Source: Bryobacterales bacterium (lineage in GTDB: Bacteria > Acidobacteriota > Terriglobia > Bryobacterales > Bryobacteraceae). Taken from it: a stretch of 12,548 bases of DNA. The position numbers were made by a program, and so were the translations under genes. The notes below the pieces were generated by a model. That model was not told the origin of the DNA and did no database searches. It worked only from the letters and a program-made list of their open reading frames with translations. Positions 6,423 through 12,548 of the stretch are shown one piece after another. Position 1 is the stretch's first letter. Every line of letters starts with the position of its first letter. Where the stretch lies: assembly GCA_016789785.1 (NCBI GenBank), contig JAEUQE010000247.1, positions 1 through 12,548 on the forward strand, written 5' to 3'.

Positions 6423-7199
6423 ATGACTGTTGTAAGTCCGGAGCCAGTGGCTTCACAAGTTGGTGTGCTGCATCGCATCAGCAGCATCGTGAGCTCGGAA
6501 CTCTCGTTGGATGAGATGCTTGGAGAGGTTCTTGGGGTTGCCGTACAGGTGTCGGAATGCGATGCCTGCCTCGTTTACCTGCTCGATAGCAACACCCAGG
6601 AAATCGTCCTCCGTGCCTCGCAGCTACCTCACGCCAAAGCCCTTGGAAAACTGCGAATGAAGATGGGCGAAGGCATCACCGGATGGGTCGCCGAACACAA
6701 GTCCGTCGTCGCCCTCTCCTCCAGTGCTGGGAAAGACCCCAGATTCAAGAAGTTCCCCAGCCTGATTGAAGACACCTATGAGGCCTTCGTCTCCGTCCCC
6801 CTGGTGAGCGGAGGCGACCTTGTGGGCGTCATCAACGTTCACTACCGTGGCTCTCGCGAGCACGATCCCCAACTGATCGCCATGTTGTCCTTCATTGGCG
6901 AGCAGATGGGCGGTGCCGTCACCAAGTCGATCCTCGCCGACGAGAACCGGCGCCTGCAGGAAGAAGCGCTTGAGATGAAGCGGCAACTCGAGGCTCGCAA
7001 ACTCGTGGAGCGCGCCAAGGGAATCCTGATGCAACGGCACAGCCTCACCGAGGAGGAAGCCTATCTCAAACTGCGAAACGACAGCCGCCGGTCTCGCCGG
7101 GCGATGCGGGATCTGGCCGAGCAAATCATTCAGCACGAACTGCGAACTCGCCAGGCAGAACCGGCACCCGCCCCGGAGGCCGCCTCCGCAGGGAAGTAA
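6423..7199 (+). CDS. GAF-ANTAR domain regulator (RNA-binding antiterminator type)
   Basis: The start is taken as ATG 6423 (258 residues); an upstream TTG at 6387 is possible, but its 12 extra residues (DGHPTPSVTLV) look unstructured. Neither has a strong Shine-Dalgarno. A GAF domain covers about residues 15-165, with the typical MGEGITGWVAEHKSVV (81-96) and VSVPLVSGGDLVGVINVHY (123-141). A short coiled helix (about 170-195) leads into an ANTAR domain (about 190-236): LVERAKGILMQRHSLTEEEAYLKL and the R-rich NDSRRSRRAMRDLAEQII. ANTAR domains bind paired hexaloop hairpins in nascent RNA and prevent termination; GAF domains bind small ligands or respond to signals. The tail (AEPAPAPEAASAGK) is a flexible Pro/Ala stretch. 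Divergent from cheY. Its RNA target was not found in the window. Confidence 0.9.
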   Translation: MTVVSPEPVASQVGVLHRISSIVSSELSLDEMLGEVLGVAVQVSECDACLVYLLDSNTQEIVLRASQLPHAKALGKLRMKMGEGITGWVAEHKSVVALSSSAGKDPRFKKFPSLIEDTYEAFVSVPLVSGGDLVGVINVHYRGSREHDPQLIAMLSFIGEQMGGAVTKSILADENRRLQEEALEMKRQLEARKLVERAKGILMQRHSLTEEEAYLKLRNDSRRSRRAMRDLAEQIIQHELRTRQAEPAPAPEAASAGK

Positions 7200-7307
7200 T
7201 CGCCAGGAGATAACCGCCACGAACGCCAGAGCTCATTACCAGCGGCTCAGCCTGCGCGGTCATCCGCATCGTCAAGCAGTCTGTCGGCCCGGTCGCTAAG
7301 ATGTAGT

Positions 7308-8294
7308 TTGCGCCCGTTTCATCCACTCGTTCGCAATCCACACTGGCAGACCATTGCCGGCTCGTTCTGGAGGAGGCCTTTCCGCGCGGACCTGTATCCG
7401 GTCCGCGCGCTCTATCATCAGACGGAGCCTGGCGTTCGGGTGTTGGTCCACGAGCAATCGCCGCACGGCGATCCACAGGGCATTCTCCTTCTCGTGCACG
7501 GGTTGGAGGGCTCGAGCGACGGTGGGTACATGCGCAGCCTGAGCCATGCCGCGTTGCGAGCGGGTTTCATCGTGCATCGCGCCAACACCCGAAGTTGCGG
7601 GGGCACGGAGGCCCTCTGCAACACTCTCTATCATGCCGGGCTCACCACCGACGTAGAGTTCCTCGCACGCCATCTCTGCGAACGCCACCGCATGCCCGTG
7701 CATCTTTGCGGCTTTTCGTTGGGTGGCAACATGGTCCTCAAACTTGCGGGCGAACTGGGGGATCGCGCCCCAGGGCTGCTCGCGTCGGTAACCGCCGTCA
7801 GCACGCCGATCGACCTGAAGGCATGTGCGACCGCGATCGACAAACCCGGAAACTGGCTCTATCAGCGGCGTTTTCTTCGCAGCATGAGCGCCCGGCTCCA
7901 CCGCCGCCAGAAACTGATGCCGGGCGTGTTCCGCTTCGACGATCCGGAGAAACTCCGTACGATCTACGATTTCGATGACCAGATCACCGCGCAGTTTTTC
8001 GGATTCGGGAGTGCCGAGCGTTACTACGGCACGCAGTCGGCTGGCCTGTTTCTCGACGCCATCCGCGTGCCAACCCTCCTGATTCAGGCCAAGGACGATC
8101 CCATGATCCCCTTCGAGGTCTTTCAGCATCCGGCGTTTCAGCGAAATCCCCTGTTGAAACTCCACGCTGTGGATCACGGGGGCCATGTCGGATTCGTGGC
8201 CCGGGGACGCGATCGCTTCTGGGTCGACCATGCCGTGACGGACTGGATCACGGATGCCGGGAACAAGCACGCCTCGCATTCCGTCAGTTCCTAA
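7308..8294 (+). CDS. YheT-type alpha/beta-fold hydrolase
   Basis: This is 328 residues from a TTG start at 7308; the next Met is residue 75, beyond the conserved N-terminus (FHPLVRNPHWQTI), which matches the family's usual beginning. Motifs: oxyanion region LLLVHGLEGSSDGGYM (60-75), RANTRSCGG (91-99), nucleophile elbow CGFSLGGN with S137, a candidate catalytic Asp in IQAKDDPMIP (D263/D264), and H293 in DHGGHVGF. This is a complete Ser-Asp-His triad. The YheT/EMB8/ABHD1-3 family includes esterases and lipid hydrolases; substrates are mostly unknown. The protein looks cytosolic, with no signal peptide. No clear ribosome binding site is seen before the TTG. The next gene starts four bases after the stop, so it probably shares an operon with the two permeases. 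Confidence 0.88.
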   Translation: MRPFHPLVRNPHWQTIAGSFWRRPFRADLYPVRALYHQTEPGVRVLVHEQSPHGDPQGILLLVHGLEGSSDGGYMRSLSHAALRAGFIVHRANTRSCGGTEALCNTLYHAGLTTDVEFLARHLCERHRMPVHLCGFSLGGNMVLKLAGELGDRAPGLLASVTAVSTPIDLKACATAIDKPGNWLYQRRFLRSMSARLHRRQKLMPGVFRFDDPEKLRTIYDFDDQITAQFFGFGSAERYYGTQSAGLFLDAIRVPTLLIQAKDDPMIPFEVFQHPAFQRNPLLKLHAVDHGGHVGFVARGRDRFWVDHAVTDWITDAGNKHASHSVSS

Positions 8295-8298
8295 TGGA

Positions 8299-9540
8299 AT
8301 GCAATCCGGAGCACCCTTCTACGAGGCCGCGCGGGTGGCGCTTGCGTCGTTGCACGCAAACAAGCTTCGTAGTTTCCTCACCCTACTTGGCATTATTCTC
8401 GCCACCTCCACCCTGATCGCCGTGATGGCGCTCATCCACGGCATGGACATCTACGTCACCCAACAGGCCTCAGACATGGGCGCCGACGGCTTCCGCATCG
8501 TCCGCATGGCGTTCTTCGGCAATTGGGACCCCAAGAAATTCCTCGAATTTCAGCGCAAGAACCCCGAACTGAGCCCAGACGAGTTCGATTTCCTTCAAAG
8601 CCGGTCAACGCTCACTCGCGCCATCGGCATGCAGTCGTCGCGGATGGTGCGTGTCAGCGCGGAGTCGAACCATATGATCGGTGTGAGCCTGCAAGGAATG
8701 AGCCCCACCATGGGCGAGATCTCCAACTTGCAGGCGGTCTACGGGCGCTACTTCAACGACACTGAGAATCGCCGCCGGATTCCGGTGGCCTTCATCGGCA
8801 ACGATCTCCGCGAGACGCTCTTTCCCAACATCGACCCCACGGGTAAGACCATCGAGATCAACGGACGGCCCTTCGAAGTAGTGGGCGCGGCGAAGCCCCT
8901 TGGCAGCATCTTCGGCCAGTCGCGCGATAACTTCGTGATGATCCCCATCGAGACGTTCTTCAAGATGCATGGCTCGCGGTTCGGCATCTCCTACGCGGCT
9001 GTGGCGCGCAATCAGGGAACGTTTTACCAGGCACAGGACGAAATGCGCATGCTGCTGCGCGCATGGCGCAAACTCCCTCCGCGCGAGGACGACAACTTCG
9101 CAGTGATCAGTTCCGAGTCGTTCGCGCGGGTGTGGGCGAAGATGACGGGCGCCATCGCGGCGACGGCGGTTGCGATTGTTTCGGTCTTCATGGTGGTCGG
9201 CGGCGTGGTGATCATGAATATCATGATGGCCGTGGTCACCGAGCGTACCCACGAAATCGGACTGCGCAAGTCGGTCGGCGCGCGGCGTTCAGACATTCTC
9301 AGCCAGTTTCTGGTCGAGTCGGCGATGCTCGCCGCATGCGGCGGACTTGCGGGAGTCGGCATTGCCTGGGCACTCGCGGTCATCATCCGCAACGTCACGC
9401 CGGTTCCGATGCAGATGCCTTTGAATGCGATCTTCGTCGGTGTCGGACTGTCCGCCGCGGTGGGATTGTTCTTCGGCATTTATCCGGCAAGCCGCGCGGC
9501 GAGACTGGACCCGATCGAAGCTTTGCGGGCGGAAAGGTGA
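8299..9540 (+). CDS. MacB/FtsX-type ABC transporter permease, first of a pair
   Basis: The start is taken as ATG 8299 (413 residues), just after the hydrolase stop; ATG 8254 would overlap the hydrolase by 41 bases and add a non-conserved leader. Architecture: one N-terminal membrane helix (KLRSFLTLLGIILATSTLIA), a large periplasmic MacB_PCD-type domain (about 45-285), then three C-terminal helices of the FtsX domain (about 288-309, 340-360, 373-393). The cytoplasmic coupling segment ERTHEIGLRKSVGARRSDIL and the end signature PASRAARLDPIEALR are intact. Such permeases work as dimers with a separate or fused ATPase and act by mechanotransmission (export or lipoprotein release), not by passing substrate through a pore. 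No ATPase is fused or adjacent. It is homologous to the next gene, so a heterodimer is likely. Confidence 0.92.
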   Translation: MQSGAPFYEAARVALASLHANKLRSFLTLLGIILATSTLIAVMALIHGMDIYVTQQASDMGADGFRIVRMAFFGNWDPKKFLEFQRKNPELSPDEFDFLQSRSTLTRAIGMQSSRMVRVSAESNHMIGVSLQGMSPTMGEISNLQAVYGRYFNDTENRRRIPVAFIGNDLRETLFPNIDPTGKTIEINGRPFEVVGAAKPLGSIFGQSRDNFVMIPIETFFKMHGSRFGISYAAVARNQGTFYQAQDEMRMLLRAWRKLPPREDDNFAVISSESFARVWAKMTGAIAATAVAIVSVFMVVGGVVIMNIMMAVVTERTHEIGLRKSVGARRSDILSQFLVESAMLAACGGLAGVGIAWALAVIIRNVTPVPMQMPLNAIFVGVGLSAAVGLFFGIYPASRAARLDPIEALRAER

Positions 9541-9542
9541 GG
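9535..9542 (+). promoter_or_regulatory. ribosome binding site of the second permease
   Basis: AGGTGAGG spans the stop codon of the first permease and lies eight bases before ATG 9551. This fixes the start and suggests coupled translation. Confidence 0.6.
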
Positions 9543-9550
9543 CGCGGACT

Positions 9551-10789
9551 ATGACCCTCGGCGCGATTCAATCTGGCGTCGGCCTTGCCTGGGACGCCAT
9601 CCGCGGCCACAAGCTCCGGTCGTTTCTTACCACTCTGGGCGTGATCATCGGCACCAGCACCATCATCGGCGTCGGCTCGATTCTCGCCGGTTTCGATGGC
9701 GCGATCACCAACGTGCTGCGCAGTCTCGGCGGCAACACCCTGATCGTTTTCAAGTTCAAGATCGGTGTACGGGTGGGCGGCCTGACCGCCGAAGAGCGCA
9801 CTCGCAAGCCTCTCTCATTCGAGAATGCGGCCGCGATTCTTGAGCGCTGTCCCTCGGTAGAACATGTCAGCCCTTATTTGTTTCCACCCTGGGGCATTCA
9901 CCGCGCACGCTACAAAGGCGTTGACTCATATCAGTTCGAAATCGGCGGAACCGAGGAAGGGTATGCCGCAAGCGGTCAGGCCGAGATGAAAGCCGGCCGA
10001 TTCTTTACGGACATGGAGAACCGGCACAGGATGCCTGTCGTCGTGCTCGGTGAGGATCTGTACAAGGCGCTGTTCTCGAATGTGGATGCCGTGGGGAAGA
10101 CCATTGAGATCGACGGGCATTCCTTTCTGGTCGTGGGAGTGATGAGCCGCCCGGCCGCCTCGCCGCCCGGCTCCACCGATAGCCGCGTGCTGCTTCCCTA
10201 CTTCACGATGCGCAAGATGTTCCCCAGGGCACAGGAGCACATGTTGGTGGTCGCCGCCAAACAGGGCCGGCTGTCGCAGGCCGCCGACGAGATCCGCACG
10301 GTGCTGCGCGTCGAGCGGCGCGTCCCTCGCGACAAGCCCGATGATTTCTTCATCTCGACGGCGGAGCAGATGGTGGAGGATTTCCGCCGGATCACGTCAG
10401 TCACCGCGCTGGTGATGGTGGTGCTCAGCTCGATTGGGCTGCTGGTGGGCGGCATCGGCGTCATGAATATCATGTTGGTGTCGGTGACCGAACGCACGCG
10501 CGAGATCGGCGTTCGCAAAGCAGTGGGCGCGCGCCGGGCCGATATCGTTCTTCAGTTCCTAACCGAAGCGGTCGTGCTGACCGGCTTTGGCGGACTGCTT
10601 GGCATGGCCTTTGGCTGGATGATCTCGCAGGTGTGCCGCATGGTGTTTCCCGATCTACCCACGGCGGTTCCGCTTTGGGCGGTGGCGATGGGCGTCGTTG
10701 TGTCGGTGGGGATTGGTGTGTTTTTCGGAATCTGGCCGGCCAACAAAGCCGCGCGCCTCGATCCGGTGGAGGCGCTTCGTTACGAGTGA
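9551..10789 (+). CDS. MacB/FtsX-type ABC transporter permease, second of a pair
   Basis: 412 residues from ATG 9551, 10 bases after the first permease, with AGGTGAGG upstream. The layout is the same as its neighbour: a first helix in KLRSFLTTLGVIIGTSTIIGV, a periplasmic domain that includes the shared block GRFFTDMENRHRMPVVVLGE and VGKTIEIDGHSFLVVGV, then three C-terminal helices beginning at ALVMVVLSSIGLLVGGIGVMNI. The coupling segment ERTREIGVRKAVGARRADI and the terminal PANKAARLDPVEALR are conserved. The GGIGVMNIML run is closer to canonical MacB than the first copy. Matching blocks along the whole length point to tandem duplication and divergence, as in LolC/LolE-like pairs. The ATPase and any periplasmic adaptor must be encoded elsewhere. 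The substrate is unknown. Confidence 0.92.
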   Translation: MTLGAIQSGVGLAWDAIRGHKLRSFLTTLGVIIGTSTIIGVGSILAGFDGAITNVLRSLGGNTLIVFKFKIGVRVGGLTAEERTRKPLSFENAAAILERCPSVEHVSPYLFPPWGIHRARYKGVDSYQFEIGGTEEGYAASGQAEMKAGRFFTDMENRHRMPVVVLGEDLYKALFSNVDAVGKTIEIDGHSFLVVGVMSRPAASPPGSTDSRVLLPYFTMRKMFPRAQEHMLVVAAKQGRLSQAADEIRTVLRVERRVPRDKPDDFFISTAEQMVEDFRRITSVTALVMVVLSSIGLLVGGIGVMNIMLVSVTERTREIGVRKAVGARRADIVLQFLTEAVVLTGFGGLLGMAFGWMISQVCRMVFPDLPTAVPLWAVAMGVVVSVGIGVFFGIWPANKAARLDPVEALRYE

Positions 10790-10814
10790 GTGGAACAGAC
10801 TTTTCAGCGGCAGC

Positions 10815-10844
10815 TTTACCCTTGGAGGAGCCGTTTGCTAGACT
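10815..10844 (+). promoter_or_regulatory. candidate promoter of tRNA-Gln
   Basis: TTTACC (10815-10820) and TAGACT (10839-10844) are separated by 18 bases, with TG one base before the -10 (extended -10 type). The predicted start is about 8-10 bases before the mature tRNA. It lies in the 70-base gap after the permease stop. Confidence 0.5.
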
Positions 10845-10859
10845 AGTGTCTGGCCTCAT

Positions 10860-10933
10860 TGGGAGGTCGTCTAATGGTAAGACTGCAGACTCTGGATCTG
10901 CGTATCGGGGTTCGAGTCCCTGCCTCCCAGCCA
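10860..10933 (+). tRNA. tRNA-Gln (anticodon CTG)
   Basis: A full cloverleaf can be drawn. Acceptor TGGGAGG (10860-10866) pairs with CCTCCCA, discriminator G follows, and CCA (10931-10933) is encoded. The D-arm has GTC/GAC stems around CTAATGGTAA. The anticodon stem GCAGA/TCTGC (10885-10889/10897-10901) encloses the loop CTCTGGA, with anticodon CTG at 10892-10894 reading CAG. The T-arm contains GGTTCGAGTCC. It serves glutamine CAG codons in translation. It sits between the permease operon and the convergent TOPRIM gene. Confidence 0.97.
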
Positions 10934-11018
10934 CCTCCTCCCCTCGCTGGTCTTTCGTGCTTTCCTCTTCCTTGAGTACTTTGTGGTGACCCGCAAGGCG
11001 CCAATTCCGACCCTAGAC

Positions 11019-12548
11019 CTAGAACTGCCGCGACTCTTGCGCTCGTTGTTTGATATCGGCAAGGATCGCTGCCAGGTCGGTCCCTTGGATGTCAGCCATC
11101 GCGAGGTGCTTGGCTACCTTCTCGTTGAGATTCTTGTGGTAGAAGGACGGCTGCTTCTGCCATCGCAGACGGTTGAGCCATCGTCGCCAGAACGGCTGTG
11201 TCTCGCAAAAATGCTCCTCAATCTTCCTGTAGTGGGGGATTGGGAAATACAGGGTCAGGTCTCTCCCGAGCACGGTCTCGCACGCTTGCTGTGGGAGGTA
11301 GTTCTCGATGCCGTAGCGTTGGAGGACATGGAGCGTGATGGGATGGTTCGCGAATCGCTTTTCGAGTTGTTTCGCCGGTTCGGTCAGCGGCCGGTTGTCC
11401 TTTCGGAGCTTTCGTCCTACATCCCCGTCCATGATGATTACCGCTTGTCGGCAGCCGTCGTACCATCGCTCCGGTTCTTTCTTGGCGATGAGGTGGGGCC
11501 AGCCGCCGACGGAATCGAGAGTCTCGGCGATTTCTGGTTCTCCGAGCTCAGTGAAGAGCGCTCCGAAGATCGGCCGGTCCGTCGGTCCTTCGCACCAGAC
11601 CTTGATGCGAATCATTGACGTGGCTCCCTTGAGCTTCCTGATGACTTGGTCGAAAGGGGTCTGTTGTACGGCCTCGATTCTGGCGGCCCGTTCGAGGTTC
11701 TCGGCTTCTTGGCGATAGCGTTGCTGCCAAGTGGGCGGGGTCTGCGCGAGTTGTTGTCGGCTGATCGTTGCCCCCTGGGTCTTATTGATCTTTGCGATGG
11801 TTGACGTCACGAGCGTGGTGACTCGCCAGAGGTTCAGGTTGAGGGTGCGGTTTCGGAGGGTTCGGAGGTTGTTGATCGCGAACGCGGCACTGATGCTCGC
11901 GATCCAGTCGAGCGGCGTGCTGTCTGGGATTTGGACTTCGCCGGCCCGGAGGGCGTCGTCGGTGAGCGTCGCGAGCGCTCGTTGGATTGTTTCTCGGTGT
12001 TGTTGTTTGACGAGGTGTCGGAATGCGTGATCGCGGATTGTTGGTTCTTCGTTGGCTGCGAGGATTAGGAAGGTGTCAGTTGCTGGCTCGACGGAAGCGA
12101 GGCGTTCGGTGGCGTCGATGCGGAGCCGTGGTTGTCGGTTGTTGTCGAGGGCGATCTGCGTGAGCGGTTCTCTGATGGCTGGGCTGTCGCAGCCGGTTTG
12201 TCGCAGGAAGCTCAGAACGTGGCTGGTGATGTTGTGGTTCTCCGCTGTTCGGAGGAGGTCCGCCAGATGTTCTTGCGCGGCGGGGCTGAGACCTTCTCGG
12301 CGGTAGTAGTTGATGATTGCTTGATCTGGCCAGGATCGGAGGGCGAGGACGATGGGCGCATCGTTCTTGAGGCGGAGGTTGTAGTAGTCCGTGAGGTTGA
12401 GCAGTGGATTGAGTCCCTTCGGGCAGGTCCATTGGTTGTCGCCTAGCCAAGTGATCGCGTGAGCGAGGTCGAAGCCTAGTGTCCTGTCCGTCATAACAGT
12501 TGACAACAGCGGGTGAGCGTGATTCGATAAGATATGTTCACGCCAGCA
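11019..12548 (-). CDS. helical-repeat protein with C-terminal OLD-type TOPRIM domain (possibly 5' partial)
   Basis: The stop TAG is at 11019-11021. The frame stays open to the right edge. Internal starts exist at TTG 12506 and ATG 12494, but neither has a Shine-Dalgarno, and the upstream residues (EHILSNHAHPLL) look coding, so I treat it as possibly truncated. Numbering from TTG 12506 gives 495 residues. Residues ~45-240 are short paired helices resembling HEAT-like repeats (DAPIVLALRSWPDQAIINYY, RIDATERLAS, PTIRDHAFRHLV). Residues ~298-415 form a TOPRIM domain of the OLD/DUF4435-like kind: EGPTD (306-310), IIMDGD (357-362) and RYGIENYL (397-404). These supply the acidic metal-binding set. 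The end has the helix pattern LNEKVAKHL...GTDLAAILADIK. TOPRIM of this kind cuts nucleic acids in anti-phage proteins (OLD, Gabija GajA; AriB of PARIS). No ATPase is visible here. Gln codons lean to CAA, unlike the permeases. The defence role is inferred. Confidence 0.8.
   Translation of the reverse strand, partial: CWREHILSNHAHPLLSTVMTDRTLGFDLAHAITWLGDNQWTCPKGLNPLLNLTDYYNLRLKNDAPIVLALRSWPDQAIINYYRREGLSPAAQEHLADLLRTAENHNITSHVLSFLRQTGCDSPAIREPLTQIALDNNRQPRLRIDATERLASVEPATDTFLILAANEEPTIRDHAFRHLVKQQHRETIQRALATLTDDALRAGEVQIPDSTPLDWIASISAAFAINNLRTLRNRTLNLNLWRVTTLVTSTIAKINKTQGATISRQQLAQTPPTWQQRYRQEAENLERAARIEAVQQTPFDQVIRKLKGATSMIRIKVWCEGPTDRPIFGALFTELGEPEIAETLDSVGGWPHLIAKKEPERWYDGCRQAVIIMDGDVGRKLRKDNRPLTEPAKQLEKRFANHPITLHVLQRYGIENYLPQQACETVLGRDLTLYFPIPHYRKIEEHFCETQPFWRRWLNRLRWQKQPSFYHKNLNEKVAKHLAMADIQGTDLAAILADIKQRAQESRQF

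Noticed and set aside
7296..8279. Long (327-codon) minus-strand frame opposite the alpha/beta hydrolase
   Set aside because: It mirrors the hydrolase gene with its intact catalytic motifs; the antisense translation has no recognisable domain.
10871..11062. Minus-strand frame of 63 codons containing GGRDSNPDTQIQSLQSYH
   Set aside because: It is the antisense translation of tRNA-Gln and its flank, a well-known false protein.
10983..11618. Plus-strand frame of 211 codons opposite the TOPRIM gene
   Set aside because: It overlaps the TOPRIM catalytic region in antisense; the minus-strand protein carries the conserved motifs.
1..12548. CRISPR arrays, transposases, integrases
   Set aside because: No regularly spaced identical repeats and no recombinase or transposase motifs were seen on either strand.

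Overview
The window looks like chromosomal DNA of a GC-rich soil bacterium, most likely an acidobacterium of the Solibacter/Bryobacter type. This rests on the mix of protein families (a Tat-type lactonase-family beta-propeller protein, a CBM9-like protein, BtpA, paired MacB-like permeases, GAF-ANTAR and CheX proteins) and on general sequence feel. It is an inference, because no rRNA or marker gene is present. Both ends cut genes: an AsmA-like gene runs in from the left edge, and the reading frame of the last gene is open to the right edge.

Layout. 1-741 (+) is the 3' end of an AsmA-like envelope gene. It ends exactly where the stop codon of the convergent gene begins. 2291-742 (-) is a two-gene unit, a BtpA/SgcQ-family TIM barrel and a secreted CBM9-like protein, joined by a 4-base ATGA overlap. 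2638-2471 (-) is a 55-codon orphan gene with a good ribosome binding site. Upstream of it lie five spaced copies of a short motif. 2639-3391 carries no convincing gene but holds that motif array and a hairpin-rich segment (3001-3132). 3392-4570 (+) is a Tat-type lactonase-family beta-propeller gene. 6223-4582 (-) is a compact signalling cluster in the order cheY-like, cheX-like, cheW-like. Divergent from it, 6423-7199 (+) encodes a GAF-ANTAR RNA-binding regulator. 7308-10789 (+) is a likely operon: a YheT-type alpha/beta hydrolase followed closely by two homologous MacB/FtsX-type ABC permeases with no ATPase beside them. 10860-10933 (+) is tRNA-Gln(CTG) with its own promoter. 12548-11019 (-) is a helical-repeat protein with a C-terminal OLD-type TOPRIM domain. 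Its codon use differs from its neighbours, and it may be the C-terminal part of a larger protein.

How the parts work together. The CheY, CheX and CheW proteins form a receiver, a CheY-P phosphatase and a coupling adaptor, but no CheA kinase or receptor is present, so they must join a kinase encoded elsewhere. The GAF-ANTAR protein shares the intergenic region with cheY. The two permeases probably form a heterodimer served by an ATPase encoded elsewhere. The most unusual locus is the TOPRIM gene beside tRNA-Gln, which has features of a horizontally acquired, possibly anti-phage, gene.
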